A DNA stretch of 64,000 nt, from the NCBI RefSeq assembly GCF_021462225.1, contig NC_061817.1, positions 15,281,810 to 15,345,809 on the forward strand, read 5' to 3'. Below, piece after piece: positions 45,482 to 57,723 of this stretch. Within the stretch, counting starts at the first letter, position 1. The number at the start of each line of letters is the position of its first letter. The position numbers were made by a program, and so were the translations under genes. Origin of the DNA: Girardinichthys multiradiatus. Taxonomy: Eukaryota > Chordata > Actinopteri > Cyprinodontiformes > Goodeidae. The notes beneath the pieces are model-generated. The model made no database searches. It was not told where the DNA came from and saw nothing but the letters and a program-made list of their open reading frames with translations.

Positions 45482-47407
45482 CTAGGGACGTGGAATGTCA
45501 CCTCGCTGGGGGGGAAAGGAGCCTGAGCTTGTGCGGGAGGACGAGAGATATCGACTAGAAACTAGAAATAGTCGGGCTCGCCTCCACGCACAGCGTGGGC
45601 TCTGGAACCCATCTCCTTGAGAGGGGTTGGACTCTCTTCTACTCTGGAGTGGCCCACGGGGAGAGGCGGCGGGCTGGTGTGGGTTTGCTTGTTGCCCCCC
45701 AGCTCAGCCGTCTCGTGTTGGGGTTTACCCCAGTGGATGAGAGGGTTGTATCCCTGCGCCTTAGGGATGGGGAGAGGTCTCTGACTATCATTTCAGCCTA
45801 CGGGCCGAGTGGTAGTGCAGAGTACCCTGCCTTCTTGGCGTCCCTGTCGGGGGTGCTGGATAGTGCCCCTCCCGGGGACTCCATTATTCTGCTGGGGGAC
45901 TTCATCAACGCCCACGTGGGGAACGACAGTGACACCTGGAGAGGCGTGATCGGGAGGAATGGCCTCCCCGATCTGAATCCGAGTGGTGTTTTGTTATTGG
46001 ACTTCTGTGCTAGTCACGGATTGTCCATAACGAACACCATGTTCAAACATAAGGGTGTCCATCAGTGCACTTGGCACCAGGACACCCTAGGCAGGAGGTC
46101 GATGATCAACTTTGTTGTCGTATCATCAGACCTTCGGCCGCATGTTTTGGACACTCGGGTGAAGAGAGGGGCTGAGCTGTCCACTGATCATCACCTGGTG
46201 GTGAGTTGGATCTGCTGGAGGAGGAGAAAGCCGGACAGACTCGGCAGGCCCAAGCGCATAGTGAGGGTGTGCTGGGAACGCCTGGCGGAGCCCTCGGCCA
46301 GGGATGTATTCAACTCCCACCTCCGGGAGAGCTTCGACCAGATCCCGGGGGATGTTGGAGACATAGAGTCCGAGTGAACCATGTTCTCTGCATCTATTGT
46401 CGATGCTGCTGCCCATAGCTGTGGCCGTAAGGTCTGCGGTGCCTGTCGTGGCGGCAATCCCAGAACCCGGTGGTGGACACCGGCAGTAAGGGATGCTGTT
46501 AAGCTGAAGAAGGAGTCCTATCGGCTGTGGTTGGCTTGTGGGACTCCTGAGGCGGCTGACGGGTACCGTGAGGCCAAGCGTGCTGCGGCCCGGGCTGTGG
46601 CAGAGGCAAAAACTCGGGCCTGGGAAGAGTTCGGTGAGGCCATGGAGAAGGACTACCGGTTGGCCTCGAAGCGATTCTGGCAAACCGTCCGGCGCCTCAG
46701 GAGGGGGAAGCAGTGCTTTGCCAACACTGTTTATAGTGGGGGCGGGAGACTGCTGACCTCGACTGAGGACATTATCGGGCGGTGGAAGGAGTACTTCGAG
46801 GATCTCCTCAATCCTGCCATCACGCATTCCCTGGTGGAAACAGAGGCTGGGGACTCGGGGTCGGACTCTTTCATCACCCAGGCTGAAGTCACCGAGGTGG
46901 TTAAAAAGCTCCGCGGTGGCAAGGCTTCGGGGGTGGATGAGATCCGCCCTGAGTACCTCAAGTGTCTGGATGTTGTAGGGCTGTCATGGTTGACACGCCT
47001 CTTCAACATTGCGTGGCGGTCGGGGACAGTGCCTCTGGACTGGCAGACTGGGGTGGTGGTCCCCCTTTATAAGAAGGGGGACCGGAGGGTGTGTTCCAAC
47101 TACAGGGGGATCACACTCCTCAGCCTCCCTGGTAAGGCCTACGCCAGGGTATTGGAGAGGAGAGTCCGACCGATAGTCGAACCTCGGCTTCAGGAGGAAC
47201 AGTGTGGTTTTCGTCCCAGCCGTGGAACACTGGACCAGCTCTATACCCTCTACAGGGTGCTCGAGGGTTCATGGGAGTTTGCCCAACCGGTTCACATGTG
47301 TTTTGTGGACCTGGAGAAGGCATTCGACTGTGTCCCTCGTGATGCCCTGTGGGGGGTGCTCCAGGAGTATGGAATCGGGGGCCCGTTATTAGGGGCCATC
47401 CGGTCCC
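45482..47407 (+). mobile_element. Non-LTR retrotransposon (RTE/Rex-like), 5' part, cut by assembly gap
   Basis: The endonuclease start GTWNVTSL is at 45485-45508 in one frame. The rest of the endonuclease is at 45595-46374 ([36 protein letters not shown]). An in-frame TGA at 46375-46377 separates it from 46381-47407, which carries the linker and reverse transcriptase (YKKGDRRVCSNYRGITLLS, EEQCGFRPSRGTLDQ, CFVDLEKAFDCVPR with the first catalytic Asp). The FADD motif falls in or beyond the gap. One frameshift and one nonsense change make it inactive as read. Confidence 0.85.
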
Positions 47408-47507
47408 NNNNNNNNNNNNNNNNNNNNNNNNNNNNNNNNNNNNNNNNNNNNNNNNNNNNNNNNNNNNNNNNNNNNNNNNNNNNNNNNNNNNNNNNNNNNN
47501 NNNNNNN
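47408..47507. other. Assembly gap (100 N) between a LINE and a Tc1 element
   Basis: Exactly 100 N. The left flank is reverse transcriptase of a LINE; the right flank is the C-terminal part of a DD34E transposase. The true distance and content are unknown. Confidence 0.95.
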
Positions 47508-48002
47508 CTGCCAACTCTCCTGACCTGAACCCCATAGAGAATATGTGGGATATTGTGAAGAGAACGTTGAGAGACTCAAGACCCAACACTCTGGATGAGC
47601 TAAAGGCCGCTATCGAAGCATCCTGGGCCTCCATAAGACCTCAGCAGTGTCACAGGCTGATTGCCTCCATGCCACGCCGCATTGAAGCAGTCATTTCTGC
47701 AAAAGGATTCCCGACCAAGTATTGAGTGCATAACTGTACATGATTATTTGAAGGTTGACGTTTTTTGTATTAAAAACACTTTTCTTTTATTGGTCGGATG
47801 AAATATGCTAATTTTGTGAGATAGGAATTTTGGGTTTTCATGACCTGAATGCCAAAATCATCCGTATTAAGACAATAAAAGACCTGAAATATTTCAGTTA
47901 GTGTGCAATGAATCTAAAATATATGAATGTTAAATTTTCATCATGACATTATGGAAAATAATGAACTTTATCACAATATGCTAATATTTTGAGAAGGACC
48001 TG
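47508..48002 (+). mobile_element. 3' end of a DD34E Tc1 element after the gap
   Basis: It encodes the transposase C-terminus ([19 protein letters not shown] to GFPTKY, stop at about 47725) followed by the terminal repeat ending gagaaggacctg at 48002 and TA. Its sequence is close to the intact copy. The target site lies within the retroviral pol remnant. Confidence 0.85.
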
Positions 48003-48004
48003 TA

Positions 48005-48650
48005 TAACTCAACGTTCTTGGAATAATTAGGCAATGCTAACTTTGGTGCCTCCTGTAGCCTCTGCTTCAGTGCTACAAATGTCAGACAGCCATCTGGTAT
48101 TCAGGTTAGTTAACAGTGCAAGCGACTATTCCCTATCTCTGATAATAGTTTTCAAATTCCCTGTTAATTTAGTGTAATCTTCTACCCCATGCAGAAGAGT
48201 AGGCAGCAATACCAAGAAACATCATAATATATCTAATTGTCCTGGGCTTTGGTGCTTTTCAAATAGCTTCCAGGTGGCTATATAAAATGCTCTGATGTTC
48301 CTTAGTTATTAATTGTCCCAAATTACCCACTTGCTCCTTAACATATTCTAACTTTTTCTGAGAAATCTTGTGACCCTTTTGTACCAAGACCTGCAGTAAC
48401 CTAATTGAATCCTTGTGACATGTTTCCCTGTCTGGAGTGCAAATGATAATGTTATACACATAACACTGTTCAATATTTAGCCTATGGCCTCTACATCGTC
48501 TTTCAGAACTTTTTTGAAGATGTGGGGCTGTTAAATCCCATGGGAAGACTCTAGTATTGATAAAACTATCCCTGATTGTGTGGCTTTCTTTTGATGTCCT
48601 CCAACAGTCTAAAAACAGCCAGACATTCAAATATGCTCCCAGATAGGCGC
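48005..48650 (-). pseudogene. Decayed retroviral pol remnant
   Basis: The - strand frame 48630-48259 (123 codons) carries the reverse transcriptase thumb/connection pattern: an HKDSIRLLQVLVQKGHKIS stretch, then a Gln/Leu-rich segment. Recognisable but stop-ridden pol continues to the Tc1 junction at 48004. With the envelope remnant and LTR at lower coordinates this fits one provirus on the - strand. No protease, integrase or gag could be read. Confidence 0.6.
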
Positions 48651-49215
48651 GAAGAAGTGCAAGTTGTTGTCAATAAGGGGAGTTAGAGGATTCTTCATTA
48701 AACATCCATTTGATGAGACTTTACTGGTTTATACACATGACTTAGGTGTAAGCAAAGTCATAGAAACCTTTTGTCATTGGGAGATGGGGTTTGCAAAAAT
48801 GCAACCATTTAAATGGCGTCATATTGATTTGTTTGAGGGACAAGAGATAAAAAACTGGATGCTATCCCAAACAAGGAAGGACAATTGATCACCTAGAATC
48901 ATCTAGAGCAAACCAGGCTTTGCATTTTGTAACCCTTATTATTAAAGGATAACTGATGAGGCTTCATGAGCAATAAAGATTTCCTAAAAATTGCAAAGGA
49001 AATATCTGGAGTTGTACTTTACTATGGGATCTACCTAAAGGCCAGTTTGTTTTAGTAGCAATCTAAGACCACAAAGGATCTAACATGCACACAAGAACCC
49101 TAACAAATTTGTACTGATTTCTTTAGACAGCTCAGGTGGTGTTTTAACAAAAGTATTTGAGTGTCTGTAAGATTTTCATGTATTTCTTTGATTAAAGAGA
49201 TTACATTTTACTTGT
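48650..49215. other. Unassigned sequence before the shmt1 duplicate
   Basis: A + strand frame of 74 codons (48664-48888) has no recognised domain. This may be more of the provirus in eroded form. I see no 5' LTR. Confidence 0.3.
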
Positions 49216-50689
49216 TTAGATTTATTCCCTTTGTGACCAGAGAATTAGCAACTATGTCTCAATCAAATGGCCACACTGTAAGTGAAGAAGGGTGGGAGTC
49301 AGAGAAGAAAATAATGGTGGAGCCTCTGGCTCTCAGCGACTTAGAGGTTTGTTTTCACAAGATTTTTGGAAGACTGTCTATTTCTTTATAAATGAGATAA
49401 ATATTGCTACATATGATTTGTAAAATTGCCTCAACAATCCCTAAGTCAGACAGGGTTTGTGTTTCAGGTGTTTTCTATTATAAAAAAGGAGAAGCACAAG
49501 CAGATGTATGGTCTGGAGCTGCTAGCATCTGAGAACTTTACCAGCAGAACTGTTCTCGAGGCTCTTGGCTCCTGTTTGACCAACAAGTACTCTAAAGGGT
49601 TTCCTGGTCAGAGGTACATTTCCTGTTCCAGTTTTTGGAAGCTTGACTGTACCTTATGATACAATGGATCCAATGTAGTAATGGATACTATTTTATCATG
49701 CATATTCTTTAATAAATATAGGTGTATTGCATCTGTTTAGCTACTACTACAATGGTTTGGAGTATAATGATGAACTGGAGACACTTTGTCAGAGGAGGGG
49801 CCTGGAGGCCTTTGGTTTGGACTCTGAGAAATGGGGAGTTAATGTGCGGCCATACTCAGGTATGAAATCCTAAAAAACTTGCCTCTCAAATTTGTTATAC
49901 TATCTTCACACATCTCCATGTTTCTATGTAAGGTTCCCCTGCTAACTTTGCGGTCTACATGGCTGTGGTGGAACCACATGGTAGGATCATGGGCCTGGAC
50001 ATTGCTGATGGGGGCCACCTATCGCATGGCTTCATGACCGATAAGAAAATCTCAGCAACATCCATCTTTTTTTAAACTATGCCATACAAGGTTTGAGACA
50101 CAGTAATCTTTTAAAGGATGGTCAGTTAGATACCCAGAAAAATTATTTAATGATTTAATCAATTGTGGGATACATACTTGGATGGAGTACTAGCTGAAGA
50201 AGGGTTACATAAGTAGACTTCAATACTCTAAGCATGTCTTCCACAGATTCCAATGCTGCTCCATTAAAAGCTTTGACCAGAAACATTACAAAAAGCAATC
50301 AATCCAAATCTGACACCATAATTTTGTAACCATGGTCACAAAAGGCACCTAAATCTCAATGCATTCAGTTTGGTAATGATAAATTGCAGGAGAAGCAATA
50401 GAACTGTAGGGTTTTAAGGGGAGGCTTAAAAACTGCTCCAAAATGACAGCATTTGCGTAGATTACAATTTCTGCTTCTGTTGTTACTCAGACAGACAGTT
50501 ACTCTGATGTAAACCAGCACTCCCCTTTCTCTGAAATCTGCCACCTGAATACTTTATTTTAGCAATAAAAGGTCAATTTATGTGGCATATGGTAAAAGTT
50601 TAAACAAAGCAGATGCTGTCAGACACTCCTTTATTTGGCTCAGACCCAGAGAAAAATGTCGACCGTCTTGTGATTTCGCAGCAGGAATA

Positions 50690-51492
50690 TCATGACCAGA
50701 GACAGAGAACCCAAATTCAGCCAAACACAAAGTGATAAGTTAAAAGGTTTATTCAGAAACTCAGGATCAGAGAGCAGGAGAACAGCAGTCAGCTTCCAGG
50801 AACCACTGAGGACAGAGAGACTAGTTAGTGGCTGAATAAAACTCAGGATTTGCAAGGAGTTAGATAAAGCCATTATCCTTCTCAGTCTGGAGATGGTAAA
50901 CAGAATCCAGAGGAGGAAGTGATCCAGACAGTTAATGAGGAAGCGTCCGACCGACTGAAGTTGGATTGCTGACTGATCCAAATCCTCCGGGGAATCAGCT
51001 GAAACTGACAGGAATACAGAGAGCTGTGATTGTCCTCTTGACAATAATTCCAGGCGGACTTAAGAGCCAAGCGGGCTCAGGTTGAATAAACCAGTGGTTA
51101 GGCTGGGGCGTAAATCCAGGGACAGAAACAGGGTCGAATTCCAGGGCTAGAGGCGTCAGACAAGGGGCAGGCAGAGGCATAAAACCAGAGGCAGAAAACA
51201 GAGTCAAAATCCAGAAATCCAATCCGTCAGACAAGGGGCAGGCAGGCAGGCAGGCAAAATCCCTGAGGCAAGGCCAATTCAGAGAACATGATCAGTCAGG
51301 AAGAAACGCCAGATAACTACACAAATGTTTTTGAAAATCTGGCACCGTCTGCCTGTCAGAGGGCTGTATATAACTGCAGCTCCACAGGTGTTTGGCATGA
51401 TGCTGATTGCACAGCAGCGCAGCAGCAGACAGGTGAAGCAGATGAGTTGATTGCATGAGTCCAGAGCAGGCAGACGGGCCAGAATCATAACA
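50690..51492 (-). repeat. Unclassified dispersed repeat in the shmt1-duplicate intron
   Basis: On the - strand it opens TGTTATGATTCTGGCC and runs about 800 bases. There is a short GGCA tandem at 51236-51256 and many ccag/caga phrases. The TG start and lack of a frame suggest an LTR or non-autonomous element, but its partner end is not clear. Confidence 0.35.
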
Positions 51493-52943
51493 AGGAAACT
51501 TTGGAGAAACCAGTTATTGACATCTTTAACAACCCAATCTGTGGATGTCGGCAGGTGTTTTGTCCTGTCAGGGGGCAACAATCTGCCTACTAACCACCAC
51601 AGCTATCTGTTGTAGCTGTTGCAGCTTTAAAAAACAGGAAACAACAATGATGGTTTATGTATTGTAGTATTGTTATTCGTAGGTTTTCCAGTTCTAAAAT
51701 AAGACAAAAACACCATTTGACTAAGTTTTATTGTAGCTTTCAATCAACCCCTGTCCATAAATTATTTTTGGATGTGCTTATAATTGTGATGACCTGTTTT
51801 GATGCCATATTGCTGTTCTTTGAAGAATTTCCAGGTCAGTTTTCATGTTCGGACGGTCATCAGGTGTTATATAAATAGCACAATTTTCTCTAAAATAAAT
51901 ATTAATTAAGTATGTAAATCAAAGGCAGATGATTTATGTATCTTAAGCTGAGGGTTTTCTGAAATTGTTCCTAGGTGAATCCAGAAACTGGCTACATTGA
52001 TTATGATAAACTGCAAGAAAATGCATGACTGTTCCACCCCAAACTCATCATTGCAGGTACTTTATTGCACAAACACATACAGATTATACACCCTCTGTTG
52101 TGTTAGTACATCAAAATAACTACTTTACTTTTTTTGCTCCACATTTTAAGGAACAACGTGTTATTCCCGTAACCTTGACTACGCCCGTTTGAAACAGATT
52201 GCCAATGAGAATGGTGCATATCTGATGGGAGACATGGCACATATTGGCGGATTAGTGGCTGCTGGAGTGGTGCCCTCACCCTTTGAGGATTGTGACATAG
52301 TTACAACAACAACTCACAAAAGTTTGCGAGGCTGTCGTGGAGGACTTATCTTTTATCGGAAAGGAGGGAAAGAACCCTGAAACTTTTCTAAAACATATAT
52401 CTGATGCACCTTTAATATTGTCATGATACCTCTCTGCCCATGTTTATTCATAAAGTTTTTTATGTTTCCCTAATGGACTTTGTTTTCTCCATAAGGCATA
52501 CGGAGTGTGGACACCAAAGGAAAGCAGACTCTGTACAACTTGGAGTTTTTGATCAACCAGGCTGTGTTTCCAGGGCTGCAGGGAGGACCACACAACAATG
52601 CTATTGCAGGTACAATAATTATTATCATTTGGCTTTCATCTTGACATCTTTGGATTTACGGCAGCATCAGTGTCAGTGAGGTGTGGCTGTCACTGCCAGG
52701 TGTTGCTGTTGCTCTCAAACAAGCCATGACACCAGAGTTCAAGGCTTACCAGTTGAAGGTTCTTGCTAACTGCAAAGCTCTATCCAGCGCCCTTATAAAC
52801 CTCGGTTACAAAATTGTCACTGGTAGGTGTCCCATGCATAACTTATCTTAGGCTGATTAGAAATATTCAAAAAGAAATTGTTTTAACATTAATGAAAAAA
52901 CACTTCTAAAAAATCAAATGTACTTTCATTTAATTGTTCAGAT

Positions 52944-53035
52944 TAGGGGTCCTCAATTCCAATCCTCAAGAGCTACTATCCTGCAACCTTTAGATGCATC
53001 TAAAAGTTGTTGGATAGTAACTCACAAGGACTACT
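52944..53035. mobile_element. Fragment of a hAT-like MITE
   Basis: It starts aggggtcctcaattccaatcctcaagagc and contains cctgcaacctttagatgcatc. It is related in wording to the fuller element at 54951-55173. Only one end is preserved. Confidence 0.4.
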
Positions 53036-54289
53036 AAGACAATACATTTTCTATTATTGTGAGTAATGTATGTGAAAGGAGTTCATAGCTGGGGCTTCTG
53101 TCTCCTATGTCTTTTTTTGCTCTCTGTTGCTACCTGTGCAGGTGGTTCTGACAACCATCTAATCCTGTTGAACTTGCGTAATAAAGGAACTGATGGAGGA
53201 CGAGCAGAGAAGGTCCTGCAGGCCTGTGCTATTTCTTGCAACAAGAACACATGTCTAGGTATTCTGTAGGTGACTATATATACTATGTTTAAGATGGGCT
53301 GCCAATGGTAAGACTAAGGGCAACATTAGTGATACAATAAGTTAGAGAGATGTAAAGGAAGTATTGTTGCCTCAGATGTCACCCAAATTAACAACCATGA
53401 GAAACAACAATATTATGATAAGAAGGAGGTTACTGTGACAACAGAAAGTGTTTATAAACTTAAGCAGGGCTTAAACAACCACTATGAAAGTTGCTGAATA
53501 CAGTGGACATGGAACCTATGGTAATTATTAAAACCAAGTATCTGGATTAATAAACAACTTCTGATCTAGTGTTACAATGTTTGCAACAAGAATTTTCTAT
53601 CCCAACAACTGATTACAGACATGCTTACCATCATTATAATACCTACCATCCGAGTTTGGGCACCAAGTTTTACTGACAACCTGTGAAAGCCTGAAAAGGT
53701 TAGCTCCCTTTATTTTTTAAAGTGAGGTTCTCTGAACTTATTGGTAAGGTTCCATTAACTGTAGTGTCTTGGGCGATCCTCCAGATGTACCCCAGTAACT
53801 TTGGTGTTTCATTCAAGATGGTGGCTTGGACACCCACAAAGCCTTGATCTTTCTTCTTTCGCATAGTGTACAGTATCAAGGTGTTGAAGTTGTGAAATAC
53901 TGTCTTACCTTTTACTGCGGCAGATACTTGACTGTGGCTAACATCATAGTGTTATTCATTCTTTGCCATTTGCCTGTGAAATTCCTAGAATATTTTCGTT
54001 CAGTACCTTCTGTTGTTGCTATGAATATCTTTTTGGACCCCCGTTGGGATTATTTATTATTGTCATGATAGCTTTGAATACGACTCTAGTGCTGGCAACA
54101 ATTACAGAGACAACAGGAAGGTTTGAATGGTTTATTGAGAACTATATAAAGATTAATGGGTCTTCTGGCTTTCCAACAAGGTTCTGGTTTGGCACTGAGG
54201 AGGAGAGGCAAGTGATTATTGCTCAAAGAATGAATGATGAAATTATGTTGCAGATAGATTCTTACTGTTAGCGGTGATGGAGAAGGTTC

Positions 54290-54950
54290 AGGAGTAGGTG
54301 AGCAAATCCATAGAGCCTGAGATTGGCAGGCGGGGGTGAATTGTGACTTTTTCTAGGAATGGCGATGGAAGAGCGGGTAAGTGTAGAAGGATGAACAGGC
54401 AGTTGAGCGTGTGGTAAGTTGCTAAGTGATCTAAGAAGCTGATTTCAGGAGCAGTGAGGAGAATCCCGGAAGGGATCTTGAGGGGGTTTGGCTGGATGGC
54501 ACAAGGAGCTGGAAAGAACAGGTTTGATTTGGGAAACAGAAAATTTAGGTGAATGTGGGGGTGAGATGGAAGTTTAACGTGGAGGGTGTTAAAAGAAGGC
54601 CACATAAATTAATGAGCCTAATGGATTAGGTAAAGGTACATAGAGATGTCTGGGAGGAATGATCTGGCCCATTCTGAAGAGAGGATTGGAATTGGCTCCC
54701 AAGAGAGAGCCGCAATTGTTCAAGACTGAAGGAGGATGTGTTCTGGTTAATCGGTTGCATCTTCGGATGAGAACTGTCGGAAGAGAGCGTCAAGCTTAAT
54801 GTTCCTGGATCCTGGGCGTTATGTGATAGTGAAGTTGAAACGAGGAAAGAGCAGTGACCAACGTGACTGACGAAAATATGAACCTTTAGATGATCGTACA
54901 TAGGAGAGGTTTGTGTGATCAGTTCAGATGACAACTGGTTGCTCTTCTAA
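54290..54950 (-). mobile_element. Ty3/gypsy retrotransposon fragment (RNase H region)
   Basis: On the - strand, 54930-54720 shows the tail of a retrotransposon RNase H domain in broken frames (a TDH.NL pattern, then RW..LFPRF, then RPGSRNIK.DAL). The remainder to 54290 has no clear domain. Stops and frame changes are frequent. It ends at the MITE at 54951. Confidence 0.45.
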
Positions 54951-55173
54951 AGCACAGGTGTCAAACTCCAGGCCTCCAGGGCTAGTGCCCTGCTACTTTT
55001 AGATGTGCCTCTGCGTCACCACACCTGAGTCAAATAATTAGGTCATTAGCTGTAGAACTAGACTGCACATTGACCAGGTAATTCAGCCATTTGATTCAGG
55101 CGTGTTGGACCAGGGGACACATCTAAAAGTTGCAGGACACCGGCCCTCGAGGACTGGAGTTTGACGCCCTTGC
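54951..55173. mobile_element. hAT-like MITE
   Basis: Imperfect inverted ends are caggtgtcaaactccaggcc and ggactggagtttgacgccc. The whole 220-bp element is self-complementary, with mirrored cttttagatgtg / cacatctaaaag phrases. Flanks tctaaagc and ctgaaagc resemble an eroded 8-bp target duplication, as expected for hAT elements. Confidence 0.7.
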
Positions 55174-56111
55174 TGAAAGCTAGCTTAATGGCTGGAAGCT
55201 CTCACTCTCCAGTGTTGTAGTGCATTTTTGTGCTGCTATATGGGTCTGTTTCCCTTGACATTTGGTGTAAATGCTGTTAGGGCCTAGAGAAGTCTAAATG
55301 CAATACTTTCACGTGATATTTCCTTTCCCCATTTCTATTTTCCTTTTTAGTCTCACCCTAAATATTTATTCATTTATGAATAAATTCCAGTTTTTTCTTG
55401 GACAATTATTTTTTATTGAACCTTTATGATGGTCTGACAGCTGGCTAGTCTCCTGCCATGTTGGCTTTAATTCCCTTCTTCTATTTGTGGTTTGCACACT
55501 TGTAGCTAAAGATCCCAAGGTATCCAGCTGAAGTAGTGTAGGTTAGATTATTGGTCCCTATAATGGTCCCAGCATAATACTGCTTTAATGTCCTTTAAAA
55601 GACCTTGAAAGGGCATTTTATGATTTTGACATGGCCAGATTGTTGCAAGGATGCTCTGAAGACAATCTGGTCTACAGTAGCACTTTGTGAGATGGTAGTA
55701 GGCAAAGCCAAGAGGCTAGACTACAGTGCAGAGGCAATAGACAAACAGTCTTATTTATTTTATGCAACGATCTTTTTGCAACAGTTTTCAAATGTTATTT
55801 TCTTCAGAGAAATTTTAAGATGAAGTGTTTATAAAATTGTGCTCATGTTTACATTAAACATATTTTTCAACAGGTGCAAAGAGTTCCACCTAAACAAAAA
55901 TATTTTACGTAAATGATTTGGTGTGCTTTCTCCTGCAGGCATTGAGCTTACTTTGGAAGTACAGGGAAGTTTGGACCCCAAGGCCACCCTGATGGAGTTC
56001 ATCCAGGCATTGGCTCAGGGGGTGAAGTTCCAGCAGCGAGTCACTGAGATCAGAGCTGAGGTGGAGGCTTTCACTGGGCAGTTCCCCATGCCTAGCCTTC
56101 CTGAGCTATAG

Positions 56112-57170
56112 AGAGCAAACACTCGGGCATTGTTACTGCTTACTGCTCAAACCGAGAGATTTGTTTATGTCTTTAAAACAGGTGGTGGTCATTTCTTTGC
56201 CATTTTGCACCTTTGTAGTTTTGGTTGTTTGGCAATATGTGGGTAAGAAATTGGGTTGGGATGGCAGTGGGCAAATTTAGAGACAAACTAGGAGCTGGTT
56301 GTTATGGCATTTCACTATTTGTTATCTTTCTATGCTGTTTTGTTCCTCATTTATTTCATACCTGATTTCTTTTCAGGAACAAAAAGTAACTAGGATAGGA
56401 CATCTAGCATGGGACATTTTGGAATGACCATTGGTCAATTCATAGCCACCAGGATGAGGTTTTTTTTACCTCTTTGCCAATTATTTAAATTACATTTTAT
56501 AATCTATTCATAGTCTACTGTAGGGAAACTGGGTAACATGACTGCACTACATAATGTTTACCAGCAGGATATCAGTGGGATTTGTTTTGGTTTGATCAAG
56601 GGTCTCTGTCGTAATTCATAAGAGTCAACTGGCCCAAACAGGATTCAAAGCAATTACTGGAACGGGATCCAATACAAAATCTTCTTTGCTGATATCTTAT
56701 TTACTTGGTATAGTTACAAGCTTTGTTGTTGTAGCCAGGTTGTTTGTCACTGTAGCTTAACATAAAGAAATAACTGTAATACTCTTGTAAATCACTGCTG
56801 ATGTATTGTTTTGACATTTATGATGCCTTGACAAGTTGTTTCAGTGTATAATGCAATGTAAGATTCATAAATGACCATTCTGAATGTAAAAAAAATATAA
56901 TAGAATTTCATAAACCAAAATCTTTGCATTAATTTATATTAAAATGAATCAAACAATGGTTAATGCATTTCTACAGTACTTATGTTGCAACATTTAAATT
57001 TAGAGAAATATGTCAAGTCAGAAGAATTCATAGGAAAAAAAGTCCAGTTTCAAAAGGACCACATTTAATGCAAAAATATCAATACCAATTCATTACAATA
57101 TGAATCACACTGTTTAACTGTAGTTTTGATCTTGGCTCACCTATTTAATTATGATAATTAATTTCCAGAG
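56112..57170. other. Intergenic stretch, nothing recognised
   Basis: AT-rich with no open frame of note. The first part probably corresponds to the old 3' UTR of the duplicate. Confidence 0.4.
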
Positions 57171-57171
57171 T

Positions 57172-57533
57172 TGGGCTGTACGGTGGTGCAGTTGCACTGT
57201 TGCCTTGCAGCAAGAAGGTCCTGGGTTTGATTCCTGGCCGGGGGTCTTTCTGCATGGAGTTTGCATGTTCTCCCCGTGCATGCGTGGGTTCTCACCAGGT
57301 ACTCCGGCTTCCTCCCACAGTCCAAAGACATGCCTGTTAGGTTAATTGGTCTCTCTAAATGACCCTTAGGTGTATGAATGAGTGTGTGTATGGTTGTTTG
57401 TGTGTTGCCCTGTGATGGACTGGTGACCTGTCCAGGGTGTACCCCGCCTCTTGCCCATAGACTGCTGGAGATAGGCACCAGCTTCCCCGCGACCCACTAT
57501 GGAATAAGTGGTAGAAAATGACTGACTGACTGA
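57172..57533 (+). mobile_element. SINE-like repeat with tRNA-type Pol III boxes (copy 3)
   Basis: It has the longest tRNA-like head of the three copies (gggctgtacggtggtgcag). Box B is changed to GGGTTTGATTCC. The body and end match copies 1 and 2, followed by a tgactgactgac tail. Confidence 0.7.
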
Positions 57534-57723
57534 ATTTCCAGAGTTTTCAGTTACTTTCTGATCTTAGATGTAAAAAATGGGATTAAGAGCCCTTTAAAAC
57601 ATATTCTTACAAACTAAAGCTAAAAAAAAAGGTAGTCACGTTGGTCACCCAGTGGAAAACGTTTATGCAACCACTTACTCAAGCAGCTTAATTGTAAAGG
57701 AAACGTCCATATTGATAAATGAC

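Larger units (their letters stand above)
49254..56111 (+). pseudogene. Tandem shmt1 duplicate, pseudogene
   Basis: Ten of the eleven coding exons of shmt1 are present: 49254-49346, 49468-49613, 49741-49859, 49933-50090, 51975-52056, 52151-52363, 52496-52609, 52700-52822, 53142-53258 and 55939-56111. Introns sit at the same places, so this is a DNA-level duplication and not a retrocopy. Breaks: TAA at 50073-50075, TGA at 52026-52028, splice donor GT changed to GA at 52364-52365, and no counterpart of the [15 protein letters not shown] exon between 53258 and 55939. Key residues have also changed: YSEGYPGQ to YSKGFPGQ (the conserved catalytic Glu), GGTE to NGLE, GGPHNHA to GGPHNNA. The PLP-lysine motif [10 protein letters not shown] is kept. 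It cannot make a working enzyme. Confidence 0.93.

Noticed and set aside
46381..47407. A host gene encoding a reverse-transcriptase-like protein
   Set aside because: It is continuous in frame with an endonuclease across a single TGA and has LINE motifs; it is a retrotransposon, not a host gene.
49720..49740. Alternative acceptor aaatatag at 49722 for the duplicate's third exon
   Set aside because: Similarity to copy 1 resumes only after the tttag at 49740, so the downstream acceptor is the homologous one.
51236..51256. CRISPR-like or regulatory repeat (GGCA)n
   Set aside because: It is only a five-unit simple tandem inside a dispersed repeat; no spacers, and the genome is eukaryotic.
53963..54271. 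102-codon frame in the shmt1-duplicate intron
   Set aside because: There is a hydrophobic stretch but no family match that I recognise and no supporting splice sites; it is likely chance.
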